Positions 1 through 11,200 of a stretch of 64,000 bases of DNA are shown piece after piece. A program made the position numbers and the translations under genes. Numbering within the stretch: the stretch's first letter is position 1; each line of letters begins with the position of its first letter. The DNA is from Gaeumannomyces sp. JS-464. Lineage: Eukaryota > Ascomycota > Sordariomycetes > Magnaporthales > Magnaporthaceae. A model generated the notes under the pieces. The model was not told the origin of the DNA. It ran no database searches and was given only the letters and a program-made list of their open reading frames with translations. The stretch is from assembly GCA_002197995.1 (NCBI GenBank), contig NGZR01000005.1:3906001-3970000 (forward strand), written 5' to 3'.

Positions 1-265
1 GATAGCTGCCTCCTACTTATTTTTATGCTAAACTACCTCTACCAATGTGAACGCTGAGAGAAGAATCCACTGATACAGCACAAAAATACTGACAACAATT
101 AAAGTACGAGAATAAAGCCCAAGGAACGAAGACCACCCAAGAATACGAGCAGTTTTCTTCCCCCGACGCATTCTGACGTGGTCCGGGAACGGAGGCTTTC
201 AAAACAAGCATTTACATCCGCACCAGGAGTGTCGAGGACGTTATCCAAACGTCCCCAATGCAAGC
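1..265. other. 3' flank of MED16, no gene seen
   Basis: This stretch lies downstream of the MED16 stop codon and runs to the window edge. Only short open frames without recognisable motifs are present. It probably holds the MED16 3' UTR. Confidence 0.5.
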
Positions 266-824
266 TTAGCCAACCCTAGCCCCCTTGGCCAACAAACCCC
301 AGCACCCACCACAGGGGCACTTCCGTTGCTGCGCAACAACAAAGGTAACTGCGGGCTTCTGTGCCGTCACGTCTTCCATGACCGCCGCGCACCGGACGCA
401 CCGCCTGCGCAACAGGACGGCCGTTGATCCATTCGCTCCGGGCTGCTGCTGCTGCCGTCCTGTCGCTGACGGTTCTTTGCCATCCTCCTTGGGGACAAGC
501 TCGATCTCGGAGCGCTTGAAGGCGTCAACGTGCTTGCCCCGAGCGCGCCGCTCCTGGAGGCTGCGCGGGTCGTCCAGGACATCGAGCAGTGTGAAGTCGG
601 CAAAGAACAGCTGCGCTCGGTCTGTCTGGCTCCGGAAAGCGGGTAGGTCAACCTCAAAGAACTTTTTGAGCACGGGGATAAAGGCGTTGGGCGGCGCGTT
701 GCCCAGCAATATCGTCAGCTCGCATTGAGCCTGTGCCCGCTTCACTGCCTGGTCAGACCGCCCTGCTGCCTGTTGCTTGCGTCTGTGCCGTTGGGCCCCT
801 GTGCTGTGTGCTGCGCTGCTGTTG

Positions 825-860
<36 letters not shown>

Positions 861-3322
861 TCGTTGCTGCGATCCATACTGCCGCTCCGCCAGCGGCCGC
901 AGCATTGTCTCGTACGCTGTTCGAATGTCGCTACCAAGAGCCGACAGCAGCTCCCCAAATTCGGCCACCTTGATGAGACTCGAAGATGTGTACCGCTGCA
1001 TTCGCTGGTAGGACAGATGTAGTCGGTTGCTTGGGATGGCAGGGTTGTCCTGGCCTGGCATCTGGGTGTAGTTCTTCTTGTAGTAGTCGGTAGCTTTGTG
1101 GCTGAGGGAGTCCAGGTGGATTAGGCGCCGGCAGGCTGCTTGGATAAAGCCCCTGGTCGAGGAGCAGAGCAGCAGATGGAGGGCGACATCGTTGTTGCGG
1201 CTATGCAGGTATTCCATGACGTTCTTCCAGTCGGTCGGATTCAGCAGAGCCTCGAACTTTGGGTCGTCGGCAAGATCGAAAAGGCTCTCGGTTAGCCACG
1301 AGAGCACATCCAGTGTCCACTTGGAGCCCGTCGCCAGCGCGTCCACGACATCGGGCTCGTCCAGCGGTACGAGTTTGTCCGCCTTGTACGTGTGACTAGC
1401 AATGGTTATCAGGATGACGATGCTTCGGACGCCGAGGGCCACGGCGCCGAACTTGCCGCCAAAGGAGCGCGGGCGGAACTCGCCGTACAGCCCCATGTGA
1501 TGCAGAATGCTGAGGCAGAGCTGCAGGTGATGGTTGCGCACGAGCTGGTCGTGGTGCGCCTCCTCTGAGTAGTCGATGTGGATCTTAAGCATGCGTGCTA
1601 CCTCCATGACCCAGTCGTACGCAAACCGGGGCTTGTCGATGAACTGGCGCCCGATGGCCAGGATGTCGTCATAATTAGTGTGAGATGACGCCGCCGCCGC
1701 GACGGTCAGCGCGAGACCGGCCACGACGGCGTAGTACTGCGCGTCCTGCGTGGTCGAGCCGATGTCGGGCAGCAGGGTAGCGCAGGCTGTTCCACCTGAT
1801 CTTGGAGTCTTCGCATATCTGTACGAAGGAGCAGCTCGTGGGCGAAAAGGCGACCTGTAGGCAGGATGTTTCGTCGGCGAAGTGGAAGCCCAGTCCATCC
1901 AGGGTCGAGATGCGCTCGAGATCCGGACTGGCGTACATGACCTTGAGCGTGTAGCGGTCACGGTGCTGGACGGTGCCGTCGCTGAAGGCGAGGCAGACGA
2001 CCCTGCCCGGGTGCAGCAGCTGGATGGACACGACCACCTTGCCGAGCCAGATGGGGTCCAATCGGCGGAGGCGCGCGGCCGGCTGCGTGGTGGGAGCGCC
2101 GGCGCGAGAGCTGAGCTGCTGGAAGGCTGGATGCAGGGCCTGGGGCTGTGCCGACTGCACCTGATCACCCACGATCTCCCAGACGTCCAGCACGCTCTGC
2201 ACGACGTGGCTAAAGGGCGATACGTGCGATCGCACGGCCAGGATGAGCGGCGGGACGAAGCCCTGCTGGTTGTTACTTCCCAGTGCGGTGGGCAGTAGCT
2301 CCAGGAGCGAGATGTGAGCCATGGAGGTATCTAGGGGAGGCTCGGGCCCCGGCGTCGGCCCGTGAGCGGCATCCAGCTCACGACGGCCACGCGCTTCTCC
2401 TTGAAGGTGGGATTAAGCGGGTGGGTGTTTGAGGGGTTCTGCTTGTCCACCTGTGGCGGCAGGCCCCAGTTGATGGTGACCTTGGCAACCTTGAGCAGCC
2501 TGGAGGTGAGAGCGAGGGCGATGAACAGACCGCTGCTGCTTCTATCGGGGCAGATAGAGGCGTGCGTGATTAGATCGTCGGAGCCGCCGATGCCCTCCAG
2601 TTCCAGCGTAGTCTCCTGTATCTTATTGTTGGGCTGCGAGTAGAACATCTTGAGGATGCCGCCGGCGGTGATGCACACAAAAGCGCTCTTAGACGGGTTC
2701 GGGTGGGAGGGCCCGATGGCAGGCTTGTACGACGTCTCGTACCTCCAGCCGTTGCCCTCGCGAACAGCGGGGCCCTGCAGGGCCGTATATTGCTGCTTGC
2801 CGGGGGGCGCCAGCGGCAGCCAGTAGCAGCCCACGATGGCATTGAGCTCGTCGACCGGATCAGCATCCCATGCCCTCGTAGTGAAGGGACGGTTGAGGCT
2901 GACGGGCAATGGATGAAGCTGACACGGCCGACGTCGTCGACGACGGCTAGCTCGGGAATCCCGGAGGAGGCCCAGGCAAGGTGGGTGATCTGGCCGCCGC
3001 CAGCCTGAGGGGAGGCAGTGCCAAAGGAGCTGTAGGGGGTCGGGTCGCTCAGCCCCCATGCAGCGTCGTCTGGGTGGCTCCGGAGATAGCGCAGGTCGAC
3101 AGAGCGGCCGTCGGCCGAGACCGAAGCGATGGTCCCCTGGCGCGACCATGCAATCTTCTGGCAGCAGCCGCGGCCCCTCATCTCATCGAGGCGCGATAGC
3201 AGCTGCTTGCTAGGGGGCGGGCGAGGGGCAGACATAAGGCTGACAGCGACAGGATCGCCGAACAAGTCGACCTCGACCTCCTCCAGGTCGACGGCCATGC
3301 TTGTGCCCATGGTGGGGTCCAT
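266..3322 (-). CDS. MED16: Mediator complex subunit 16 (Sin4), frame broken at four points
   Basis: Med16 is a tail-module subunit of the Mediator complex, which links gene-specific activators to RNA polymerase II in the nucleus. Start chosen at 3322, a Met just before the acidic stretch VDLEEVEVDLFGD that resembles fungal Med16 N termini; the frame is open back to 3520. The N-terminal part reads like the WD40 propeller (CCQKIAWSRQGTIASVS, then ICEDSKIRWNSLRYP). An alpha-helical middle follows, then a run of about 16 Gln, and a Cys-rich end (RRRCVRCAAVMEDV, CPCGGCWGL) typical of the family. The similarity passes through five open frames with switches near 2900-2910, 2344-2360, 1774-1785 and 793-800. 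None of these sites leaves room for an intron, and three of the four lie at G/C runs. Together the parts give about 1,018 residues, which fits the family. I read it as one gene with sequence indels; true pseudogenization is the alternative. Confidence 0.85.
806..866 (-). repeat. CAG/CAA microsatellite coding for poly-Gln in MED16
   Basis: The plus strand shows a run of gct/gtt-type triplets that reads as about 16 consecutive glutamines on the MED16 strand. It is a simple-sequence tract, likely to vary in length between strains. One of the MED16 frame switches lies just beside it at about 793-800. Confidence 0.85.
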
Positions 3323-4874
3323 TTGCTTGTGCACACCGCGCAGGTGGCCTGGGAGCGTCGCGGCCTCTCTCTCAGGTGCAGTCCCGAGTGAATCAGAGGG
3401 CGATGGCAGGGTGCGACCCCTTGTCATATCTGGCGCGGATGACCTCACTAGGTACTCTGCACCAGTAAAAATGAGTGTTCGAAGCAAAAAGACAAAGAAA
3501 GAAATAAAGGTTGCGGACAACTCACGCTACGGGGCGGCCGGAGAAACATCAGGCAAAGTTAAGGAGTATGACATACTGCTGCTTCGAATGCCTGGGGAAA
3601 TGAATATTATACCAGGCGTGCTACAAGAAAAAAAAAAAAAAAAAGGTGGTGATAACCAGGCCCGCATGGCAAGGCTGCGCTTGCACGCCTAAAAGACAAG
3701 CACGGGCGCGATGCGGTCAATCGATGCTTGACAAAGGCCTTTGTTCGCTGGCCTGGGCTGCCACTAGGTACCCACCGCCAAAGGCTTGGGCGCCGAGGCC
3801 CAGCTGTGTGCGCCGCTCACTTGATTGGCTCGGCGCACGGTGGGTCGTCAGGTGGGAAATCTGGCATCTGTCTGGCGGGCCCCTGAAAGGTCGATCGCTG
3901 CTGGAGCGTTTCCGAGCAACCATAAAAGCCGACTGAACGCAATCGAATAAGTACCACCGACCTGTGCGTCACGGGCACATGGCCTGGCCCGCCAATCGTG
4001 CTGGCTGCGCAAGGGCCCACCAGTCAATTCCAGAGGGGAAGAAGCTGCGAGTGGCTGGCTGACCACGGAGCTGGAGAGGAGACAACGAGGAGAACGAGAG
4101 GGAAAGGTTCTGTCGCCTTCTCGAGGGACGTCTGAAACACGGGACAGCGACGATGGCAACGCATTCGTGACATCTTTGCTGGCTACAGAGTACCAGTTAT
4201 TTTCTCATTTTCTCATTTGCTGTTTGCCAATTGATTTTTCGGGCTGGTGTAGGAGCGAGGGGCCAACGGACGTGTCGACTTTGTTGACGCACCTTTTCCC
4301 GCCTTCCCTTCTGGGCCCGTCGGGTCCAAACACGGCGCCACACCGACTGCAAGCAAACCAACGGGACAGCAGTTTGGGGAATGGGGGTTCCAATTAGCCC
4401 TCTCGACGGGAACTGCAGGTTGCTTGCCTGGTACCTATTTGGGCACGGCACACGGCAATGAGCTTCGGGTGCACAGTGCCACGCCCACACTTGTGCTTCG
4501 AGTCCTCCACTCTGTCCCCACAAATCAACAGCAAGCAAACCCACGGGCGCAGCCAAAAGCAACCTCCGCAAGGCGCTCGCTCAATCTCTCTCGTCTCTTA
4601 GCATTCCTTGTCCAAACCCGTCAGACAACCTAGATCAAAACACGTCCTCGGCCTCGCCCCCACCGACTCGTTTTTCTGTACCTCTTTTTCAACATGACCA
4701 GCCTGTAACAGACCGGTGCCTCACCTGCCCGTCGACCTACCAAGTAGCCTCCCGACTGTCACTCCTAAGTACTTTGTCAGCCATGATATAGACCAAGGCA
4801 GGCCCAGTCTTCACTCCCTCATTTTCAGCCCCCAAGCCCTGCGCGACAACGACGGGCACCGTCCCTCTCTCGAA
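3323..4874. promoter_or_regulatory. Divergent intergenic region between MED16 and the sirtuin gene
   Basis: About 1.55 kb separates two start codons facing away from each other, so it must hold both promoters and 5' UTRs. It contains a 17-A run (3628-3644), an ACTAGGTACC-type motif near 3763, and C+T-rich DNA just before the sirtuin start. No conserved protein is encoded. The frame from 4716 is an in-frame upstream extension of the sirtuin. Confidence 0.6.
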
Positions 4875-7217
4875 ATGCAGCCGGCCTGCGCGCCTGCCTC
4901 GCCGACCCCGTCCGCGCCATCCATCTCAGTCGAGCCCGCCGTCCCCCAAAGGACTGCGAATGCCAACATGCTGTCCGATAACACTACCCCGAAGCCGAAA
5001 CGGACCCCTCTGCCGTCGTCCTCGCCGCTCTCCTCTGTAGCCGCTTCGTCTGTCGGTGCGCCTTCGTCTCCGCTCTCTGTACTCTCCAATTCGCCGTCTC
5101 TGCCCTCATCACCGCCTCAGTTCGACGCGTCGAGGAGGTACCCCTCGCCAAGCTCAACCGACACGACGCCCTCAGGAAGCGCCTCTCCGCTAAAGCCCCA
5201 TGACCCTCCACCACGTCGCCCATTGCCGTCGTCGTCGGCACGCTCGGTGCGGCACCAGATTTACGCTCGCGCCGACGGCCCACCGCCAACCAAACGCCGC
5301 AAGGTCCAGCCCTCAACGCCCAGGAAACCACGTGTGCGCACGACCGAGTACCTGGACCTGGAAAAGACCAGTGAGAACCCGGACCAAGATGAGCTACTCA
5401 TCCGTCTCATAACCGTCTTGCGCAAGAAGAAACGCATCGTTGTGATCGCAGGCGCTGGGATCTCTGTTTCTGCCGGCAGTACGTCGTGGCTAGCTCCCTT
5501 CTTTACACTCCCTTTGCTTTGACTGTTTATCTTGCATGGGGTATCTACACTCGTCTCTACCTACCTATATATATCTTCTCTACCACTCAGCTTCTGGTTG
5601 AAGCGCTCATCATTTGCCCAACAATGGTACTAACGCCGACTCGCAGTACCTGATTTTCGATCTTCGACTGGGCTCTTCACCACGCTGCGAGGGCAACACA
5701 AGCTAAAAGCATCCGGCAAGCACCTATTCGATGCGTCGGTGTACAAGGATGACTCGTCGACCTCGTCTTTCCATAGCATGGTCAAGGAGCTGGCCGCCTT
5801 AACCGAGCGTGCTCAGCCGACGCCGTTTCACCACATGCTCGCCTCCATGGCCCAAGAAGGCCGGCTGATGCGGCTGTACACGCAGAACATTGATTGCCTC
5901 GACACGGAAATGGAGCCGCTTAGGACCGAGGTGCCACTCAGGCACAAGGCCCCTTGGCCCAAGACCATTCAGCTGCACGGAGGTTTGGCACATATGGTCT
6001 GCACCAAGTGCGGCCGCCTACAGGACTTCGATCCCAAGTGCTTCAATGGCCCTGAACCCCCGCCATGCTCCATATGTGAGGCCAACGACCAGGCCCGTGT
6101 CGCCTGCCAGATGCGCAGCCACGGCGTCGGTCGCCTGCGACCCCGAATCGTCCTATACAACGAGGACAATCCCGACGCCGATGCCATCGGCCAGGTGTCG
6201 AATGCAGATCTGCGCCGTCTCCCCGACGCCGTCATCGTAGTGGGAACGACTTTGAAGATCCCTGGCGTCCGTCGCCTGGTCCGCGAGATGTGCAAGGGAA
6301 CGCGCAGCCGCCGCGACGGATTCACCGCCTGGATCAATGTCGATGGTGAACCCCAGGGTGCCGAGTTCAAGGACTGCTGGGACCTTGTGGTCAAGGCTCG
6401 GTGCGACGACGTGGCAGAGCTCGTCAATCTACCCCGCTGGGATCAGACGCAAGAGCCGGCAGAGGACGACAAGTCCTGGGAGGTCACAGCAGATATCGAG
6501 GACGCGAGACAGCAGCACCACTCCAAAGATCCTATTGTCAACATCATCCCATCAGCCGTGGACTTTGCAGGTGCTCCAGACATGGCTGCGACTTCGTCGG
6601 TACTGGCCGAGGCCAAATCCAGACTGGTTGAGCAGGGTATCCCCACTCCTAGTGCAAGTCCGCGGCTCGAGAACGCGCGACTCGCGTGGAAGCTTCCCAC
6701 GTCATCCTCCCGTGCCAAGCAGAGCATGCTCATGTTTGGGGATCAGAAACGGGCTAGGAAGGAGGAGTCGGGCGACAGCACCGTAACCAAGAAGCCAATC
6801 ACCAAGGCTAAGAAGCCCAGGCAACCTATCAGCAAGGGCGTCGCCAAGAAGGGGGCCAAGCCTGTCGCTGGTGATCTCACCAAGGCGTTCAAGGCGACCA
6901 AGGCGCGGTCCGCGACTGCCTTGGCGGCCGAGAAGGTCATGGCGCTTGTGCTGCCCAAACAGGGCCATCAGCCACCATCTCCGGAACTCTCATCGCCCGT
7001 GGGCTTCCCCGAAGACAACCAGCAGCTCCCCTCGCTTCGACCGGGGAAGCCGCCCAAGCTCGCGCCGTTCCCTATCATGACAATGGCAAACCCCCGCCCA
7101 AGCAGCTCGTCATCAGACCCCGGGGACGACGATAGCCGCCGCCTGAGAAGTCTGGGCTCGGCCGAGACCATCTCGCCCAAATCCAAGCCACGGCTAATGG
7201 GCCACCTGATTGATTAG
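4875..7217 (+). CDS. hst4: NAD-dependent histone deacetylase, HST3/HST4-type sirtuin
   Basis: Class I sirtuin that uses NAD+ to remove acetyl groups from lysine. The Hst3/Hst4 group acts on histone H3 Lys56 after replication. Exons 4875-5478 and 5647-7217, intron 168 bp, product about 724 residues. The splice joins VIAGAGISVSAG to IPDFRSSTGLF, restoring the NAD-binding motif at about residues 190-212. TQNID follows near 280 and the catalytic His (QLHGG) near 312. A zinc site comes next, with Cys near 320 and 323 and Cys near 342 and 345. RPRIVLYNEDNPD and VVGTTLKIPGVRRLV are the conserved later motifs and suit the Hst3/4 branch. The N-terminal ~170 residues are Ser/Pro-rich, and the C-terminal ~200 are Lys-rich and probably disordered. 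An upstream in-frame ATG at 4716 is possible. HST3 versus HST4 cannot be separated by eye. Confidence 0.9.
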
Positions 7218-8228
7218 AACGTGGACATGTAATAAATATCATGGCCTTGTCGGTTTATTCCCTCTGTTTTTGTTTACTTTTTTTTTCTCCCCTTGAATTG
7301 TATATGTTCTACACGTCTTGCTTAGAGCCACAGGCCTCTTACTAGACGAACGTGTCTTGGGGATTATAGAGGGTCTTTTCAGGCCTAGGTATCGGCGAAG
7401 CGGGCATTGAACTTGGCTGGGTTAGACCACGAAAGAACCGGGTCAGGCTTGCTCGACCGGGTGGCTGTAATTTTTGCTTAGGTTGTAAGGTGGTATAATT
7501 CGAGTGAGAACGCATCTGCTTCATAGCGCCCATTGTATTTATTTCTAGTGGTCCCGCCTAGGCCCCAGCAACCCAGAACATCAAAGCTTTTCGGCGAACC
7601 CAAAACCCAAGTCGACAGCGAGTATGACCGTCAGAGGACCTGCCTGCCCCACTCTCCCAGGCGCCCGAGGAAGAAAAAGCCAGGCAGCGAACCCCCTAAA
7701 ATATAGTATGTGCGGTGCAAAAAGAGTTATTTTCCGGGTATGTAACATGAGCTCATGGTCTCCGCCTGTTTTGGTGGAGGATCACCAGGTTGGACGAGCG
7801 AGGAAGGGCGCAAAGACGGGGGAAGTAGAAAAAAGGAGGAAAAAAAAAACGCCGCTGTCGACATGCCGGCCCCAACTCTACGCCAGACCAGATGCAGTAT
7901 CAGGATATGAGCAGAAAAAAAAAAAAAAAGAGAAAAGCAACACCGACAATTACCGTGTTTAGAGGTATAGGCTGAAAAAAAAGGGAAAAGGCACAAGAAA
8001 AAAGTTTGGCCAAGGCAGGGCAAAAGGGGAAGAAAAAAAATTGACGGGTAACTGATGCGTTGATAGGTTGCACTTGGCGCTCCCTTTAGCGGAGATTATA
8101 GCTCCATGGGCGTCGCGGTACACACTTGAGTGCTACAATCAATGAGCCCGTCGATATCGACCTTTGAGTCTCGTGAGACCCTCGCATCTCCCAGCCAGAA
8201 AATGGTAGGGCACGCTTGTCGTACACGG
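7218..8228. other. Convergent intergenic region between the sirtuin gene and CHD1
   Basis: About 1 kb lies between two stop codons that face each other, so it should hold both 3' UTRs and terminators. It has several A-rich runs (around 7846, 7916 and 8032). Short frames here lack family motifs. I see no gene. Confidence 0.55.
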
Positions 8229-11200
8229 CTAGTAAGGGTTGTGTCGGTGCGGGCTGGGGTTGTGGTGCCATGACTGCCGTCCCCGGTCGACGATATCGCG
8301 CCTGTCCACCTTTTTGAAGCTGAGGCGGTCACCATTCTCGTAAGGGTATCGGCGCCTGGCATCCCGTTCGTCCCACTCACGATCGCGGTCCCGACGGTCA
8401 TCGCGGCGGTAGAAGTCATCCCCGTCGCGACGATGGTCTGACCCCCGCCCGCCCGCGTCATATCGACCTGCGGACTCCCTCTCCGTGTCAATCTCGCCAT
8501 CCTCGAGGTCGCGACGATGCTTCTTGAGTTTGGGAATCGACAACTCTCCCCTGGCCTGTTCCTTCTCCTTCTCCTTCTTCTCCTTCAAGGTCATGTACAT
8601 CTTGGCCAGTTGCTTGCCCGACACGTCGACCTCGTGCACAGGCCAGACAGAAGACAAGAAATCCCTGTTGCAAGAAAAAAAGACCTTGTTAGGTATCGAG
8701 CAACGCAGAATCGGCTTGGGAGGGGACCTACCAAAATCGAGGCATCAGCTCTTCCAGCTGATCCGCCGGCACGCCGTCGTTGTTAGCCCTCATGTCCGCG
8801 AAGCAGTCGCCGATATGCTTTAGCTCCTCGCCCATGATCCTAGCACGTTCTTTGGCATTCTCGATCCTGTCCGCCGTCGTGTGCATGATCTTTTCAAAGT
8901 TCTTGCGCACAGGCTTGAGTAACGACCATATCAGGTGCTCCGAGTTGGCGTAGTCCAACTTGCTATCGTCCAGCTGCATCAGTTCCTCGAACCGCTGCAC
9001 CGCTTTCTCCCGGGCCTTCTTGAGCCGCTCGATGGCCTCTGGGTCTAACTTTTTGCGTTTCTCCTTATCCTTGACGTGGCGCTCCTCGACCCGGCGGTGC
9101 TTGCTACCGCGGTCGTCGTGGTCGTTCTCGTGCTTCCGCTTGTGATCGCGGCTTGGTGTGCCGCGGTCGCCGTTGCTGTGTGATCGGTGGTCGCCAAGAG
9201 AGAAGGCGCGGTCGCGGTTGCGGTCTTTGGTCTGGCTTGGGCGCTTCGACATCTGCGGCGCCGGCGATGCCGAGCCCATGTCGCTGCGGCGATGGCCGTT
9301 AATGAGCAGGTTCTTCTTGCTGCGGTGGTGGTTCTCTACTGCCTTTTGCGCCGCGGCATCGTTCGAGTGCTTGGCAAGCAGGACCGACAAGAGATACTCG
9401 GACCGGCGGACGAGGTGCACAGCGCCGGGGGACTGGATCGACTTCTCGTTGCCCGCCTTCCGCTCCTCCTTCTTCTCGACCCGATGCTCCTCGAGGAAGA
9501 ACTTGCCCTCCATCAGCAGTTCCGGATCGTCACGGATCTGGGCCCACGCGCCAAAGCCGTACCGGTCAATCCCAACCAACAACATGCCGTCCTCGCGAGG
9601 TCCCCACTCGCAAGAGTAGTGTGCGGCTTTGCTCGCATCGGGCAGCCTGAAGCTCGAGTTCTCGCCATGCTCTGTGAGAACCTTCCTCAGAAGCTTCAGT
9701 TGCGGCGGCCGGTCAACGATCGTCTCGGCGTTCACCTTCTTCACCTCCCCAAAGTCGACAAGCACCGCCTTCTTGTCCTTCTTGGCAATGATCTTGCCGC
9801 TCCTCTCCTCTTCCTCACGGAGCTTCCGCGTATTTTCGTCCAGGGCTGCTCGCGCATGAGCGACAAGGTCAGCCACGATCGACTGCAGAAACTCGGGATC
9901 CCGATCCGTCAGCCGTGCTTCCTGGAGAACCTCGTCCTCACGCTCGTCGAGGGAGCCATAGCGGAAGATAGCCCTGATCAGGTTTCGCGTCTCTCTCTCG
10001 TTAAGGGGCCGCCTGGGATCCGACAACAGCGCCCGCTGCTCGGCAAGCTCTTCCTGCTCTTGCCTCTCCCGCTGTCGCTTCTTGGCTATACGCTCTGCGC
10101 GCTCCGAGTCCATGCCCCCGTTGCCGGCACCGTGTCGCTTCGAGCCTTTCAGGGTCGCCTTGCGCGGGGCGTTCTCCTCCATCGCTTGGGCCAGATAAGC
10201 CTCGTGCTTTTTCTTGTCTTCCTCGGCCTTGACCATGGCCAGCTGGTCAGCGGGGATGATATCATCCCAATCGAGAGCCAGATCGTCCACTTTGACGTCG
10301 GTAAAGTGCATCCAGTTGTCCCAGTCAATGCCTCCGCTGCTCAAGTTCATCTTGTCATCCACGTCCGTCTTCGTCACCTCGGCGTTCTCCAGAATCGAGT
10401 CAATGTCGAGCTGCTCCAGCCTCTCCTGGTTGCCCGACTGCTCAAACAGATTCTGGGAACGCATCTTCAAGATGTACTGGATGTCTTCGGCCGTCTTGGC
10501 TTCGTCGAGCTTGATACCCTTCTCCTTGAACTGTTCCCGCAGGGCCTTACCCTCGTCGGTAACACCGGCCTGAATCGTCAGGTACTCGAGAAACAGCTTG
10601 TTGCGAGCACGTTTGACAACCTCCTCTTCTATCGTCTGCTTGGCGACCAAGCGATACACGTTGACCGGTTTCTTCTGACCAATACGATGTGCGCGAGCCA
10701 TTGCCTGCAGATCTGCCTGAGGGTTCCAGTCGGAGTCGTAAATGATGACTGTATCAGCCGTCATCAGGTTGATGCCCAGCCCACCAGCTCGTGTGGACAG
10801 AAGAAAGCAGAAGTCGTCGCTACCCTCGGCGTTGAAGTGGTTAATGGCCATGCGCCGTGGTCCCGCGGGTATCGTGCCATCCAGCCGCTGGTATTGGTAG
10901 CCTCGCACGCGCAAGTAGTCGCCCAGGATATCGAGCATCTTGACCATCTGGCTGAAGATCAAGACACGATGGTTGTCCTTCTTGAGCTTGGCGAGGAGCT
11001 GGTCAAGTAGCATCATCTTCCCGCTGCTGGTGATGAGACCCTTGATGGAATCCTCCCTCCGAGTGCTGCCGGCCAAGACCCTCTCCTCGGCGCCCTGGAA
11101 CATGTAGGGGTGGTTGCTGACCTTTTTCAGCTCCATCATGATATTCAGCAGAGATTGCTTGTGGCCGCCGCTCGCATCACTCAAAGCGGCGTAGTTGCGA

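Noticed and set aside
9187..11010. 607-codon open frame on the plus strand
   Set aside because: It is the antisense shadow of the CHD1 ATPase exon, whose reverse-strand frame has all helicase motifs.
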